Assembly (NCBI GenBank): GCA_030605085.1
Contig: JAUWBH010000109.1
Location: 1-20,718 of the forward strand
From: Promethearchaeota archaeon
Lineage (GTDB): Archaea > Asgardarchaeota > Lokiarchaeia > Sigynarchaeales > SOKP01
DNA length: 20,718 nucleotides
Reading direction: 5' to 3'
The first letter of the stretch is position 1. Every line of letters starts with the position of its first letter. Under the pieces are notes generated by a model. The model did not search any database. It was not told the DNA's origin and saw only the letters and a program-made list of their open reading frames with translations. Positions 7,818 through 15,516 of the stretch are shown piece after piece. The translations under genes were made by a program, and so were the position numbers.

Positions 7818-8124
7818 AAATTTTAAGAAATATTTGAAAACTATTAATGAGAGTATTAAAACTGTCTTAAAAGACTCTAAAGTATATCTATTTGGAAGTG
7901 CAATTGAGGGAAATTTAGTAGCCGCAAGCGATATTGACATTCTTATTATCTCAGATGTACCAAAAAATCACTTAAAAAGAGCAGAAATTACTGCTAAAAT
8001 TGAAGAAAAAGCGGGATTACCACTTGTTCATCTCTTCGAATTTCATATCTTAACTAATGAAGAATTAAAAACTTGGGTAAAAATATATAACTTAAAGTAT
8101 AAGGAACTCTCGTCATATTTATAA
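7810..8124 (+). CDS. MNT nucleotidyltransferase of a HEPN-MNT pair
   Basis: The protein is 104 residues from the ATG at 7810. The polymerase-beta-type active site is clear: LFGSAIEG (27-34; Gly29-Ser30) then SDIDIL with Asp41 and Asp43. In characterised pairs the MNT protein neutralises HEPN, in the HepT-MntA case by AMPylation using ATP. I chose the ATG at 7810 over upstream in-frame codons because it overlaps the HEPN stop and follows the purine stretch AAGGAAGGAA. A run of seven T at 8204-8210 may end the operon. The function as antitoxin is inferred from the pairing. Confidence 0.82.
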   Translation: MIENFKKYLKTINESIKTVLKDSKVYLFGSAIEGNLVAASDIDILIISDVPKNHLKRAEITAKIEEKAGLPLVHLFEFHILTNEELKTWVKIYNLKYKELSSYL

Positions 8125-8231
8125 GAAGGGTTGATTAATTCACTTCAAAAACTCTAATTTGAATATTCACTTTGGAAGGTAAAATGGAAATAAGTTAATT
8201 GGGTTTTTTTCTTCCAAGAATTCTTGTCTAC

Positions 8232-8429
8232 TCATTTTTTTGTTTTCCTAGAGTAAAACATTCCATTGGCACCCCATAAGACCGCTACGAGAGCTTTTCC
8301 GTCTTTTTCGAAATTTCTAAAAGCATTTACTAATTCTTTTGCGGTGATACTATCAACAGCGTTCTTAACTTCTGGATTATCAATAATAATAGTAAATACA
8401 GGATAGTTTTTTTCTATTTTTATTGGCAT
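8232..8429 (-). pseudogene. Internally deleted copy of the crotonase gene
   Basis: The 65-codon frame matches residues 1 to about 58 of the intact crotonase (same MP-EKxYPVxT start, NPEVxNAVDSITA, ALVAVLWGxNG). It then jumps into bases matching the far 3' end of that gene (TTTTCCTAGxGTAAA on the plus strand at 8242-8256, compared with 6527-6541), but out of frame, and soon stops at TGA. About 185 codons, including both oxyanion-hole segments, are missing, so it cannot be an active enzyme. The N-terminal part has diverged from the intact copy (for example VYVEKD to IKIEKN), so the duplication is not recent. Confidence 0.82.
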
Positions 8430-8523
8430 AATTTAAGTAAGATTTAAGAAAATAAAATAATGTCTCTTAATAAAATAACCTAAAGATGGTTAATCTAAAA
8501 AAAAAAAGGAATTATTAAGAATT

Positions 8524-9018
8524 CTATTCCTCAGAATATATTAATTCTTCAGTTATGCCAATTTTTTTCGCCATATTTCTCGCATAATTTACGCTTTTTT
8601 CTCTAAACATGTCAAGGATTAAGAGTGTTGGAATTGCAGCGAGTATACCAAAAATTGGGATTGGGATAATGATAATAAATAATGTAGTGGCCTGACCAAC
8701 ATCAGAACTCCCTGATAAAACATTTGTAAAAAACATATTAATAATCGTGTAGAACGCGAAAATAACACCGATACCTGCGTAACCTTTTAAAAATTGATGA
8801 TACCAGCCTCCTAAACTTCTATATTCAATAAATTCCCCAGTATTTTTGACTTTCTCTTTGTTTGTGTATCCTATCCCCGCATCATCATGGATCCATACGA
8901 CTATAAAAAGAGCAAAAGCGGGTCCTAATGTAAACAATAAAAGCGTTACAAATGAAAGAAAAAGAATTTGAATATTTTTCTCTAATATTTTCTGGTATGT
9001 GAGTTGATGCTTCACCAA
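8524..9018 (-). CDS. Multi-pass membrane protein, 5' end replaced by HEPN-gene sequence
   Basis: I do not recognise the family. Hydrophobic segments lie at about residues 18-43, 82-102 and 108-137, with a polar loop between the first two and a charged C-terminus. The first 17 or so residues of this frame are the out-of-frame translation of the neighbouring HEPN gene, which is cut at the same place, so the natural start of the membrane protein has been lost. Either the truncated gene is now expressed from within hepT sequence or it is a remnant. No good ribosome-binding site precedes the ATG at 9016-9018. The membrane part itself has no stop and looks well kept. Confidence 0.55.
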   Translation of the reverse strand: MVKHQLTYQKILEKNIQILFLSFVTLLLFTLGPAFALFIVVWIHDDAGIGYTNKEKVKNTGEFIEYRSLGGWYHQFLKGYAGIGVIFAFYTIINMFFTNVLSGSSDVGQATTLFIIIIPIPIFGILAAIPTLLILDMFREKSVNYARNMAKKIGITEELIYSEE

Positions 9019-9163
9019 TTATTTCCAAATTTCTGATGACAGCATCAACGACTAACTCATTTTCTTTAAATTTAAAAGAATCCATATCTTTTGTATATCG
9101 TTCAATTTTGTTAATCGCCTCTATAATGTCATCAATATATAATTCAAGAGATCTCGCAGTCAT
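8965..9163 (-). pseudogene. HepT-like (DUF86) HEPN gene, 3'-truncated
   Basis: The first 66 or so codons match DUF86/HepT proteins: YIDDIIEAINKIERYTKDM, then VVDAVIRNLEIIGEAS and IPENIREKYS. In the family the next part reads like 'PW..IAGMRN.LIHEYF' and holds the RX4-6H RNase motif. Here the sequence changes abruptly near 8965 into the membrane-protein gene; the frame runs on to 8885 but no longer resembles HEPN. The toxin's catalytic half is therefore absent. The start overlaps the stop of the MNT gene as ATGA (9163-9160), the normal arrangement of an mntA-hepT operon. Confidence 0.78.
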
Positions 9164-9429
9164 ACATAAATCACGTCATTTAAGATCTTATCTTTCAATT
9201 TAGGCCTAATTGCATTTTCTGTGACTAAATCTACGTTCTTTGCTAAGATTTCTTCTAAATATTCTTTTAAATCGAAAAATTCCCATCCAAGTGGTTCAAA
9301 AAGTTCTACTAAAATATCTACATCGCTTTCGGGGGTCTCTTCACCTCTTGAATAAGACCCAAAAACTCCTATTTTTTTAATAAAGAATTTTTCTTTTAGA
9401 AGAACGATTAGCTGCATACAAATATCCAC
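9160..9429 (-). CDS. MntA-type nucleotidyltransferase (antitoxin)
   Basis: The 89-residue protein from GTG at 9429, or 85 from the ATG at 9416, has GVFGSYSRGEE (21-31, with Gly24-Ser25) and SDVDILVE with Asp36 and Asp38, then a C-terminal part typical of MntA (FFDLKEYLEEIL, VDLVTENAIRPKLKD). In known systems it AMPylates the HepT toxin and so silences it. The gene looks intact although its partner is cut off, so it is now an antitoxin without a toxin. It is divergent from the 61-aa frame at 9529. Confidence 0.85.
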   Translation of the reverse strand: MDICMQLIVLLKEKFFIKKIGVFGSYSRGEETPESDVDILVELFEPLGWEFFDLKEYLEEILAKNVDLVTENAIRPKLKDKILNDVIYV

Positions 9430-9528
9430 GTCAAGTGGAATTTATAAAAACTTTACCGCGGACAACTATTGGAAAACCATTTCGAAGGAAATCAAGAGAA
9501 ATGGAAATAGAAAAGCAAAAGAAATCAT

Positions 9529-9714
9529 ATGCACCATTATAAATATTGCATAAGGATTATATTGAATTCTGAGGTAAATATAAATCAGTTGAAGGAACTT
9601 ATAGACAATAATTTTTCGGCATTAAAAAAAAAAAAAAACAATTCGAAAGCGAAAATAATAATCTCTTCAGATCTCATATTTATAACGATTCAAAATTCCA
9701 AAGATTTAAATTAA
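9529..9714 (+). CDS. Small hypothetical protein (61 aa), possible decayed gene
   Basis: The frame starts at ATG 9529 and ends 23 bp before the next gene. Its strand-helix-strand pattern (YKYCIRIILNS, a helix, then SKAKIIISSDLIFITI) faintly recalls the KEOPS subunit Pcc1, but it stops where Pcc1 would continue with its conserved C-terminal helix, and I would not name it so. A run of 13 A at 9626-9638 lies inside the frame and is a likely place for a slip or sequencing error. It may be a leader gene of the membrane protein downstream or a remnant. Confidence 0.3.
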   Translation: MHHYKYCIRIILNSEVNINQLKELIDNNFSALKKKKNNSKAKIIISSDLIFITIQNSKDLN

Positions 9715-9737
9715 ATTGGACTTTGATAGGTTAAAAG

Positions 9738-10835
9738 GTGATTTATGTGATTGATGTTTATATTTTATTATTTATGGCAATAACCATGTTTGGAACTAGT
9801 GTTGGAATATTATATTTAGGGCATAAAAAGGGAACGCCAAATGTGATTTTGTGGGCTCTATTTATTCTCACTCGGGGACTTAATTGGTTTATTGAATTTT
9901 TAGCGGATTACTACGAAGAAATTTATGATATAGAAATAATTATTTTAGATCACCTTGAAATATTCATGGCTTTTTGTTCCTCGTTTATACTTCTTGCGGC
10001 GTGTTTGGAACATAATGGGATGATTAAGCGTCATTTGGGAAAAATCATTGTTTTGTTATTATCTATATTACCTCTTTGTTTAATACTTATGATTGACCAT
10101 AACACATTAGAAGAGTTTGAAGACATCCCCATACTTAGAGGAGATATAATTTCAACTGAATTGGCTCGGTTTCTATATGGATTTATTTTACCACTTCTTT
10201 CAATTGTTGCAATTATTGGCACGTATTTTTATTATTATTACGAAACCAACAAGGGTAAAATATTCTATAATCCAAAATTGCTGAAAGTATCTCTGATCCT
10301 AGTAATTCTAATATTTATCTTTTCATTATTCGATGGTTTTGATTATTATGAAGAAGAAGAAGAGATCGAAATATTTTTTATCGGTCTTCGTGCTATTACC
10401 TTATCTTTCTTCATAATTGTGCCCTTAATAATTGTGTTTACTTATGATTTAGGATTGCAAAAATTTCTCATTATTGAACATTCTGGTATACCGTTGTTCG
10501 CATATAGTTTTGAAACCAAATCAGCTACTTCGGATGAAATCTCGTTTTTAACCTCGGGATTTTTATCTGCTATCTTGGGATTTTCCGAGGAACTTTCTAA
10601 AAAAGAAGCAGACTTTTTATCTATACAATCACATTATCTTTATTACGTCATTGCAAAAACGGAAACAAAGATATATGCCCTTCAATCTATATCTAAAAAT
10701 AAATATTTAGAAAACCAATTTTTTCATGTAGCGAAAGAAATCGAAAATCGTATTGCTGAAATAAGTAAATTTTCAGAATCAGACATAACCCAGGTGAAAG
10801 AAATTTTAGATAAAAATTTTTCAGCATTCCTTTAG
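9738..10835 (+). CDS. Seven-helix membrane protein with cytoplasmic longin/roadblock-like tail
   Basis: The protein has seven hydrophobic segments (about residues 5-28, 34-56, 70-91, 99-120, 142-168, 182-201, 212-238), then a soluble region of about 120 residues. The tail begins FLIIEHSGIPLFAYSF (243-258) and continues FLTSGFLSAILGFSEEL, a strand/helix pattern like the longin/roadblock-type (profilin-like) domains common in Asgard archaea; that assignment is by pattern only. The layout resembles a seven-helix sensor with the usual kinase or cyclase output replaced by a small protein-binding domain. The GTG at 9738 starts the longest frame; a GTG at 9747, preceded by AAAGGTGAT, has a better ribosome-binding site and may be the true start. 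No ligand can be named. Confidence 0.65.
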   Translation: MIYVIDVYILLFMAITMFGTSVGILYLGHKKGTPNVILWALFILTRGLNWFIEFLADYYEEIYDIEIIILDHLEIFMAFCSSFILLAACLEHNGMIKRHLGKIIVLLLSILPLCLILMIDHNTLEEFEDIPILRGDIISTELARFLYGFILPLLSIVAIIGTYFYYYYETNKGKIFYNPKLLKVSLILVILIFIFSLFDGFDYYEEEEEIEIFFIGLRAITLSFFIIVPLIIVFTYDLGLQKFLIIEHSGIPLFAYSFETKSATSDEISFLTSGFLSAILGFSEELSKKEADFLSIQSHYLYYVIAKTETKIYALQSISKNKYLENQFFHVAKEIENRIAEISKFSESDITQVKEILDKNFSAFL

Positions 10836-11037
10836 AAAATCCGTCAAAATATGATGTCAATTTGTATTTTTATATCTTCTTCTATTATGTACTTTATATT
10901 TTTAGATAACTTTCATTTGGAAAGTATTCAATTAAGTGATTTTTTTTTAAAAAGTATTCGAGTTTAGGTCCAAAATATTTAATTAAACTAAGTAAAAAAT
11001 AAAGAATTTCAAAAAAAAATTATTTATAAAAAATAAT

Positions 11038-12190
11038 TTATTTCATATTAGCTAGGTATTCGTTCATTTCTACGAAACTGCTTGTTCTCATTAAGGCCCC
11101 TTTAAGGAATTGGAAGCCGATATCATAGGTCGATCCATCGCCAGCTATATGTATCACATAAGGTACTTCTCCTTTAAATAATTCTTTGTTTTTAAGAATT
11201 TTATATGTTGTGCTTATAGCCTCTGCTATTGTGGCTCCAGACTCGAATAGGTGGTGAACCCATGGAACTTTCCATGAGGTTACAAAATCTTTTGAAGTAG
11301 AAACTTCTGCACAGCTTGTATTGTTGACATAGATAATATTATTACCTGCAGCGGCAGTCGCTGCTGTGGCCATTTGATTTAAAACCATTCCAGCTCCACA
11401 GCCAGGACATAGACCCTGCCCGGGATGTAGATGTGTTTGAGGTTCTAATTTTTTAAGATTAATTTTGTATATATCAACTGGCTTTTCTGCCCCAAATATT
11501 TCAATAAGTCCTTTTAATTTATTGTTTCTTTGTTCCGTATAATAGATAATCTCATCAATTTCTTTCTCCATGAATTGGGGTCTGAAAAGGTGTCTGAATC
11601 GTCCCATCGACTTTAAATATTCCACGAATTTCTCTTTATCTATGTCTAATCCTCGATAATATGAAAAAGTAGGCATTCCATCTTTTACTCGTATGGTATA
11701 GAGGGGCCAATATCCACAATCGGTAGCTAATTTAGAAATTTTTACCGCATCTTCAGCGGCATGTCTCCATCCGCGCATACAATCTGAGTATGCTTGAATA
11801 AACGAAGCTCCATTTGTTTTAAGCGCATCCGCTATCTTCCCGATGAGATCATTGCTGTAACTGGGGTTAACAGTAGCTAAGAAAAGGGATTTTGCCCCAA
11901 AGAAAGCGAATGGAGTGACTAACTCAAGTTAAAATAGATTACAATCTAAGATTAATGTCTTGTTTCACTCCAATTTTCCCTGGAATCTTTTCTCCAGCTG
12001 GTCCGGTAGTAGTAGATGCATAAGGAGGCGTTCCTCCTGATTCTTGAATTCTGTTAATTGAAGAACCCCTTCAATAAATTCCAGTGTTCATAAACGCCTC
12101 ATTATCATAATTAAGGAACAATACATTACATTTCTCTTCCCTTGCGAGAATATCTTCAAAGTTTATGATGTTTCTTTCAACTTTTAACAT
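11038..12190 (-). pseudogene. Circularly permuted and interrupted porB-like gene (2-oxoacid:ferredoxin oxidoreductase beta subunit)
   Basis: The locus holds a whole PorB-type beta subunit, but in the order middle, C-terminus, N-terminus. Segment A (12190 to about 11948) starts MLKVERN and has NYDNEAFMNTG and SGGTPPYASTTTGPAGEK. Segment B (about 11925-11464) has ATVNPSYSNDL, SFIQAYSDCMRGW, GYWPLY and MGRFRHL, the normal C-terminal end. Segment C (about 11463-11038) has the normal N-terminal part: LCPGCGAG, NNTSCAEVST, VPWVHHLFESGA and GDGSTYDIGFQFLKGALMR. All four candidate Fe-S cysteines and the GDG and N parts of the thiamine-diphosphate motif exist. B runs into C without a stop. A is broken by an in-frame TGA (12071-12073), inside about 30 extra bases, and by a frameshift near 11926-11947. 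A box TTTAAAAT lies about 20 nt before the ATG at 12190. The family call is firm. Active enzyme is unlikely as read. Confidence 0.8.
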
Positions 12191-12347
12191 TTTCAACTCA
12201 ACATTATTTTAAACATTATAATATCTTTATTTTCATTAACATTTTAAAATTTCGGTATTTAAATAAAAAAGCTAATAGCTAATATGATTGTGTTTAAACG
12301 AAAAACAATGTAATTTTAGAGTTTTTTATATTGGTCTCATTATTTTT

Positions 12348-14063
12348 TTAAAATTTGGATTGTGTTATGTGATTAAATTCGGGAATGCGCCCAATATTGA
12401 GATTTAATTTTTTTCTCAGACTTGAAACAATAAAATCCCTGATTTTTTTGGGGTATTTCATTGATTCATCTATGGAATAAGGGAATTCAAATAAAACAAT
12501 TAGACTCTTACTTTCCAACCATCTTTTGAATTCATCTCTCAACTGTACTTCTAAGAATGCCTTTTTTCCTTTAGAATTGTTTTTAAAAAATCTATTTGGG
12601 AATTTATAATGATGATCTCCTTGATATTCCACGACCAAATTATAAATCTCATTGTTTATTTTTAGGAATAAATAACCATCAAAATGCATTAGATTTATAT
12701 TTAAATGTTGAAATTTAAAAGGAATTTGATATGCAAGCTTTTTGCAATCAAGCACCTGACATATTATCTTTCTTCTGTCAAACTTTATGGATTCTCTAAG
12801 AACAAATGACAATATTTTTTCAAAGTACCATATAATAATTGCTTCATATTTTCCATATTGACAAAAAGGACACCAACTACCTACTTTTAAAGCATTTTTC
12901 GTTCTACTAAAAATATGATCCTCTTTACATTTTATTCTATATTTTAATCTATTACGATCACTAGATTTTTTATAAAAAGTTTTTATTAAAGTGCCTCCCT
13001 TAGTTTTAATAATCCCTTGGACATTCGCTATATGCTCTTCAATGAGCTTTGGGCTACGATCTGGACCACATTCTGGACAATCAGGGTTTTTCGCTTTTAA
13101 TAAAACTGACTTATTTCGGTGGAAAATATGCCCATTCTTACATTGAATAATGAAGTAATATTGTGAATCCTTACCTTTTGTGTAAGTGTCTATTATTTTC
13201 CACCCGCGATTATCAAGAATATTTTGAATATCAGCAATATGCTCTTCTTTGGTTTTTTCCCGATATGGATTGCATATTGGACACCAACGACCCCTTTTCA
13301 ACGCTTCCTTATTTATCTCAAATCTATGTCCATTTTCACATAAAATCTTAAAATAAAAATTAGAATCTTCTTTTTTTCGATATACATCCAAGATAATCCC
13401 TTTTATTGCATTAATAATTTTTCTTACATCAGCTATATGTTCTTTTTTTGTTTTAGGTCTCCATTTATTGCATTTAGGGCACCAGCTACCTCTCTTCAGA
13501 CTAGATTTATTAATAGTAAAATCGTGGTTATTCTCGCATGTTATTTTAAAATAAATTTCAGAATCTTTTTCTTTCCTAAATAATTCCTTTATTACACCCC
13601 TTTTATTATTTACAATGTGTTCTATATCCACTTTATGTTGTTTATCAGATTTCCGATATCTTGCATATCTCTTTGGGCTCTTAGAACCCCATATCCTTTC
13701 ATACCATTCTGGAAACTCTTTAAGAGCGAGATTTCTTAGATGTTTTCTAGAAATTTCATATTGGAAATTTTCTTCCCAAATCCGAAATAATGACTTTGGT
13801 TTTTTTCCTTGCTTGAAATTTTTGATTTCTTTCTTTATTTCATTATAAATTCTTTCTTTCAATTCTTGGGAGATCAAAAAAACCTCTTTAAATGGTGATT
13901 TTACACCAAGATCTTTTAATGTTTCACTATTTTCCAATTCCTCTTCAGTCTCGAGATTTGAAAAATAATTATTATATCTAAATTTCTTTCTTTCCAGACA
14001 TCTCGAATGTCGTTTGAAGGGATTTGATCCACCAAGACAATTAAATTTTTTCGTGTCTTTCAT
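12348..14063 (-). CDS. Four-zinc-finger protein with C-terminal PD-(D/E)XK/Vsr-like nuclease domain
   Basis: The 571-residue protein has four tandem units of about 65 residues (146-402), each opening with EHI.. and carrying a C..xxH and CPxC metal site: C176/H180/C195/C198, C242/H246/C261/C264, C308/H312/C329/C332, C379/H383/C398/C401. The C-terminal part has HFDGYL (Asp462), then LVVEYQGDHHY (Glu479, Gln481, His484-485), RDEFKRW (Asp510, Lys513) and a strand VLFEFPYS, the pattern of Vsr-like/PD-(D/E)XK endonucleases. The basic N-terminus (1-145) is unassigned. Zinc units reading target DNA and a nuclease cutting it is a reasonable inference. It could be a homing-type or element-encoded endonuclease, or a defence effector. 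It stands alone, next to a MITE-like element at 14202. Product and target are unknown. Confidence 0.65.
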   Translation of the reverse strand: MKDTKKFNCLGGSNPFKRHSRCLERKKFRYNNYFSNLETEEELENSETLKDLGVKSPFKEVFLISQELKERIYNEIKKEIKNFKQGKKPKSLFRIWEENFQYEISRKHLRNLALKEFPEWYERIWGSKSPKRYARYRKSDKQHKVDIEHIVNNKRGVIKELFRKEKDSEIYFKITCENNHDFTINKSSLKRGSWCPKCNKWRPKTKKEHIADVRKIINAIKGIILDVYRKKEDSNFYFKILCENGHRFEINKEALKRGRWCPICNPYREKTKEEHIADIQNILDNRGWKIIDTYTKGKDSQYYFIIQCKNGHIFHRNKSVLLKAKNPDCPECGPDRSPKLIEEHIANVQGIIKTKGGTLIKTFYKKSSDRNRLKYRIKCKEDHIFSRTKNALKVGSWCPFCQYGKYEAIIIWYFEKILSFVLRESIKFDRRKIICQVLDCKKLAYQIPFKFQHLNINLMHFDGYLFLKINNEIYNLVVEYQGDHHYKFPNRFFKNNSKGKKAFLEVQLRDEFKRWLESKSLIVLFEFPYSIDESMKYPKKIRDFIVSSLRKKLNLNIGRIPEFNHITQSKF

Positions 14064-14201
14064 AACGATTATTATTATTATCTCTTTATTTAAAAAGTAT
14101 TATTTGCAGATAGCCTCAATATATTATCTAATTTAGAATGGAAAAAAAGAATTAGAGTTATTTGGTTTTTCTATTTATTAAAATTATCCTGAAAATAATA
14201 G

Positions 14202-14480
14202 AATTCTTAAGTTTACAAGTTAATCAATAAAAAGTTATTTTTTCATGATATGACTACCGACATTAATGAATTACAAGACTTTGGAGTAAAAAAGTAGGGG
14301 GATGTAAGAATTTATTATTTAAATTCGATTGCCTTAAGATTTAACAGATGTACTCTACGACAAAAACTTGAACCTACTGTAATGGAGTATAATGCACTAC
14401 TTAAAATAATGTCGGATGTGTAATTAAAGAAGACTTAAGAAAATTTTAAAAAAAGTTGTTAACTTGTAAACTTAAGAATT
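14202..14480. mobile_element. 279-bp element with perfect 22-bp terminal inverted repeats (MITE-like)
   Basis: Bases 14202-14223 and 14459-14480 are exact reverse complements over 22 bp (the left end begins AATTCTTAAGTTTACAAG). The interior of 235 bp has no transposase but contains a short broken frame (14250-14423). I see no target-site duplication just outside the ends. Perfect long inverted repeats around a non-coding core are the usual signature of a non-autonomous DNA element. A large RNA hairpin is the alternative, but the 235-bp spacer argues against it. It occupies most of the 507-bp gap between the zinc-finger gene and the hydrolase. Confidence 0.6.
14250..14423 (+). pseudogene. Short frame with in-frame TAG inside the inverted-repeat element
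   Basis: From ATG 14250 the frame runs 15 codons, meets TAG at 14295-14297, and then stays open for 41 more codons (including IALRFNRCTLRQKLEP) to TAA at 14421-14423. It may be a leftover of the gene once carried by the element. I do not recognise it, and at this length it could be chance. Confidence 0.2.
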
Positions 14481-14570
14481 ACCAAAATTATTTGCGTACT
14501 ATGAGCCTTATTATCAACAAATTTAGAAACCATAGTAGAAATTAAATTATAAAAACAATTAGTGTAATAC

Positions 14571-15344
14571 ATGCCTTTTTTGGAATATAAAGGAAAAAAG
14601 ATTTTTTATCAAATTAAAGAAGCTGACACAAAACAAGCAATTATTTTTATACACGGTTCAGGGGGCAATTCTCATACTTGGAAAAATCAGTTAGCTAAAC
14701 TCGATACGATTTATAATCTTATAGCGATTGATTTACCATCTCATGATCAATCTGACAATTTTTCAGAACTTTCCCTAGAACTTTATGTTGATGTTGTTAA
14801 AAATCTGGTTAAGACTCTAAAGTTAAAGGAGGTTGTATTAGCAGGTCACTCTTTAGGAGGAGCGGTCATTCAATCCTATTATTTTAAATACCCCGATGAA
14901 GTTTCTGCGTTAATTTTAATTGGTACGGGTGCTAGATTGAGAGTCAGTCCAATCATTCTTACTTCACTGCAAAACAATTTTCAAGAATTTTTAGAAGGCT
15001 TACCAATTGGAGCTTTTTATCGCAGAACATCTAAAGAAATAATTAATGAATATATGACCGAAACATCAAAAACAGACCCTCAGGTAACCTATCGCGATTT
15101 TAAAATATGTGATGAATTTGATGTGATGGACAAGATGAGCTTAATTGATGTCCCAAGTCTAATAATCTGCGGCAATGAGGACCGCCTAACTCCTCCTAAA
15201 TACTCGAAATTTTTCCACGAAAAATTAAAAATCTCTGAACTGATAATTATAGATAAAGCTAGTCATATGGTTATGCTTGAGAAACCTGAGGAATTAAATC
15301 AAGCAATAAAGGAATTTATAAAGAAATATTTGGAAAAAAGATAG
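14571..15344 (+). CDS. Alpha/beta-fold hydrolase
   Basis: This is a complete 257-residue alpha/beta hydrolase. The oxyanion segment is FIHGSGGNSHTW (26-37), the nucleophile elbow is GHSLGG with Ser94, the acid is Asp204 in CGNEDRLTPP, and the histidine is His232 in ASHMVMLEKP. It probably cleaves an ester, thioester or similar small substrate in the cytoplasm; the substrate is not readable. There is no signal peptide. Three partial copies of its 3' end lie downstream (15437, 16216 and 17553), showing repeated duplication of this locus. The start is the first ATG; family members start with a similar short strand (e..gk.i.Y). Confidence 0.88.
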   Translation: MPFLEYKGKKIFYQIKEADTKQAIIFIHGSGGNSHTWKNQLAKLDTIYNLIAIDLPSHDQSDNFSELSLELYVDVVKNLVKTLKLKEVVLAGHSLGGAVIQSYYFKYPDEVSALILIGTGARLRVSPIILTSLQNNFQEFLEGLPIGAFYRRTSKEIINEYMTETSKTDPQVTYRDFKICDEFDVMDKMSLIDVPSLIICGNEDRLTPPKYSKFFHEKLKISELIIIDKASHMVMLEKPEELNQAIKEFIKKYLEKR

Positions 15345-15436
15345 AGCTTCATCAATATACTTCATAAGATTACTTATGAGTAATTTATATTAATTGGTTT
15401 AAGTTCAAGAAAAATATAAATTATAGATATTCAAAC

Positions 15437-15490
15437 TTTTTCCACGAAAAATTAAAAACCTCTGAACTGATAATAATAGATAAAGCTGGT
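15437..15490 (+). repeat. Hydrolase 3'-end fragment, copy 2 (first piece)
   Basis: About 53 bp match 15211-15263 of the intact hydrolase with three mismatches (including TTTTCCACGAAAAATTAAAA and CTCTGAACTGATAA). The match stops at AAAGCTGGT, where the sequence carrying the GNAT gene begins. Confidence 0.85.
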
Positions 15491-15516
15491 AAATTTAATT
15501 GAGAAATAATTTTATT

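Noticed and set aside
9529..9714. KEOPS subunit Pcc1
   Set aside because: Only a vague strand-helix-strand likeness; the conserved C-terminal helix of Pcc1 is absent and the frame holds a 13-A run.
12050..12079. 30-base porB insertion as an archaeal bulge-helix-bulge intron
   Set aside because: A hairpin exists, but I cannot form the two 3-base bulges around a 4-bp helix at the expected borders. It is kept only as an option to test with RNA.
13163..13848. Plus-strand frames opposite the zinc-finger gene
   Set aside because: They are shadows of the four-repeat coding sequence; their regular spacing reflects the repeats on the other strand.
12348..14063. Four-unit repeat as a CRISPR array or DNA satellite
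   Set aside because: The repetition is at protein level with diverged DNA inside one open frame; there are no constant repeats with unique spacers anywhere in the window.
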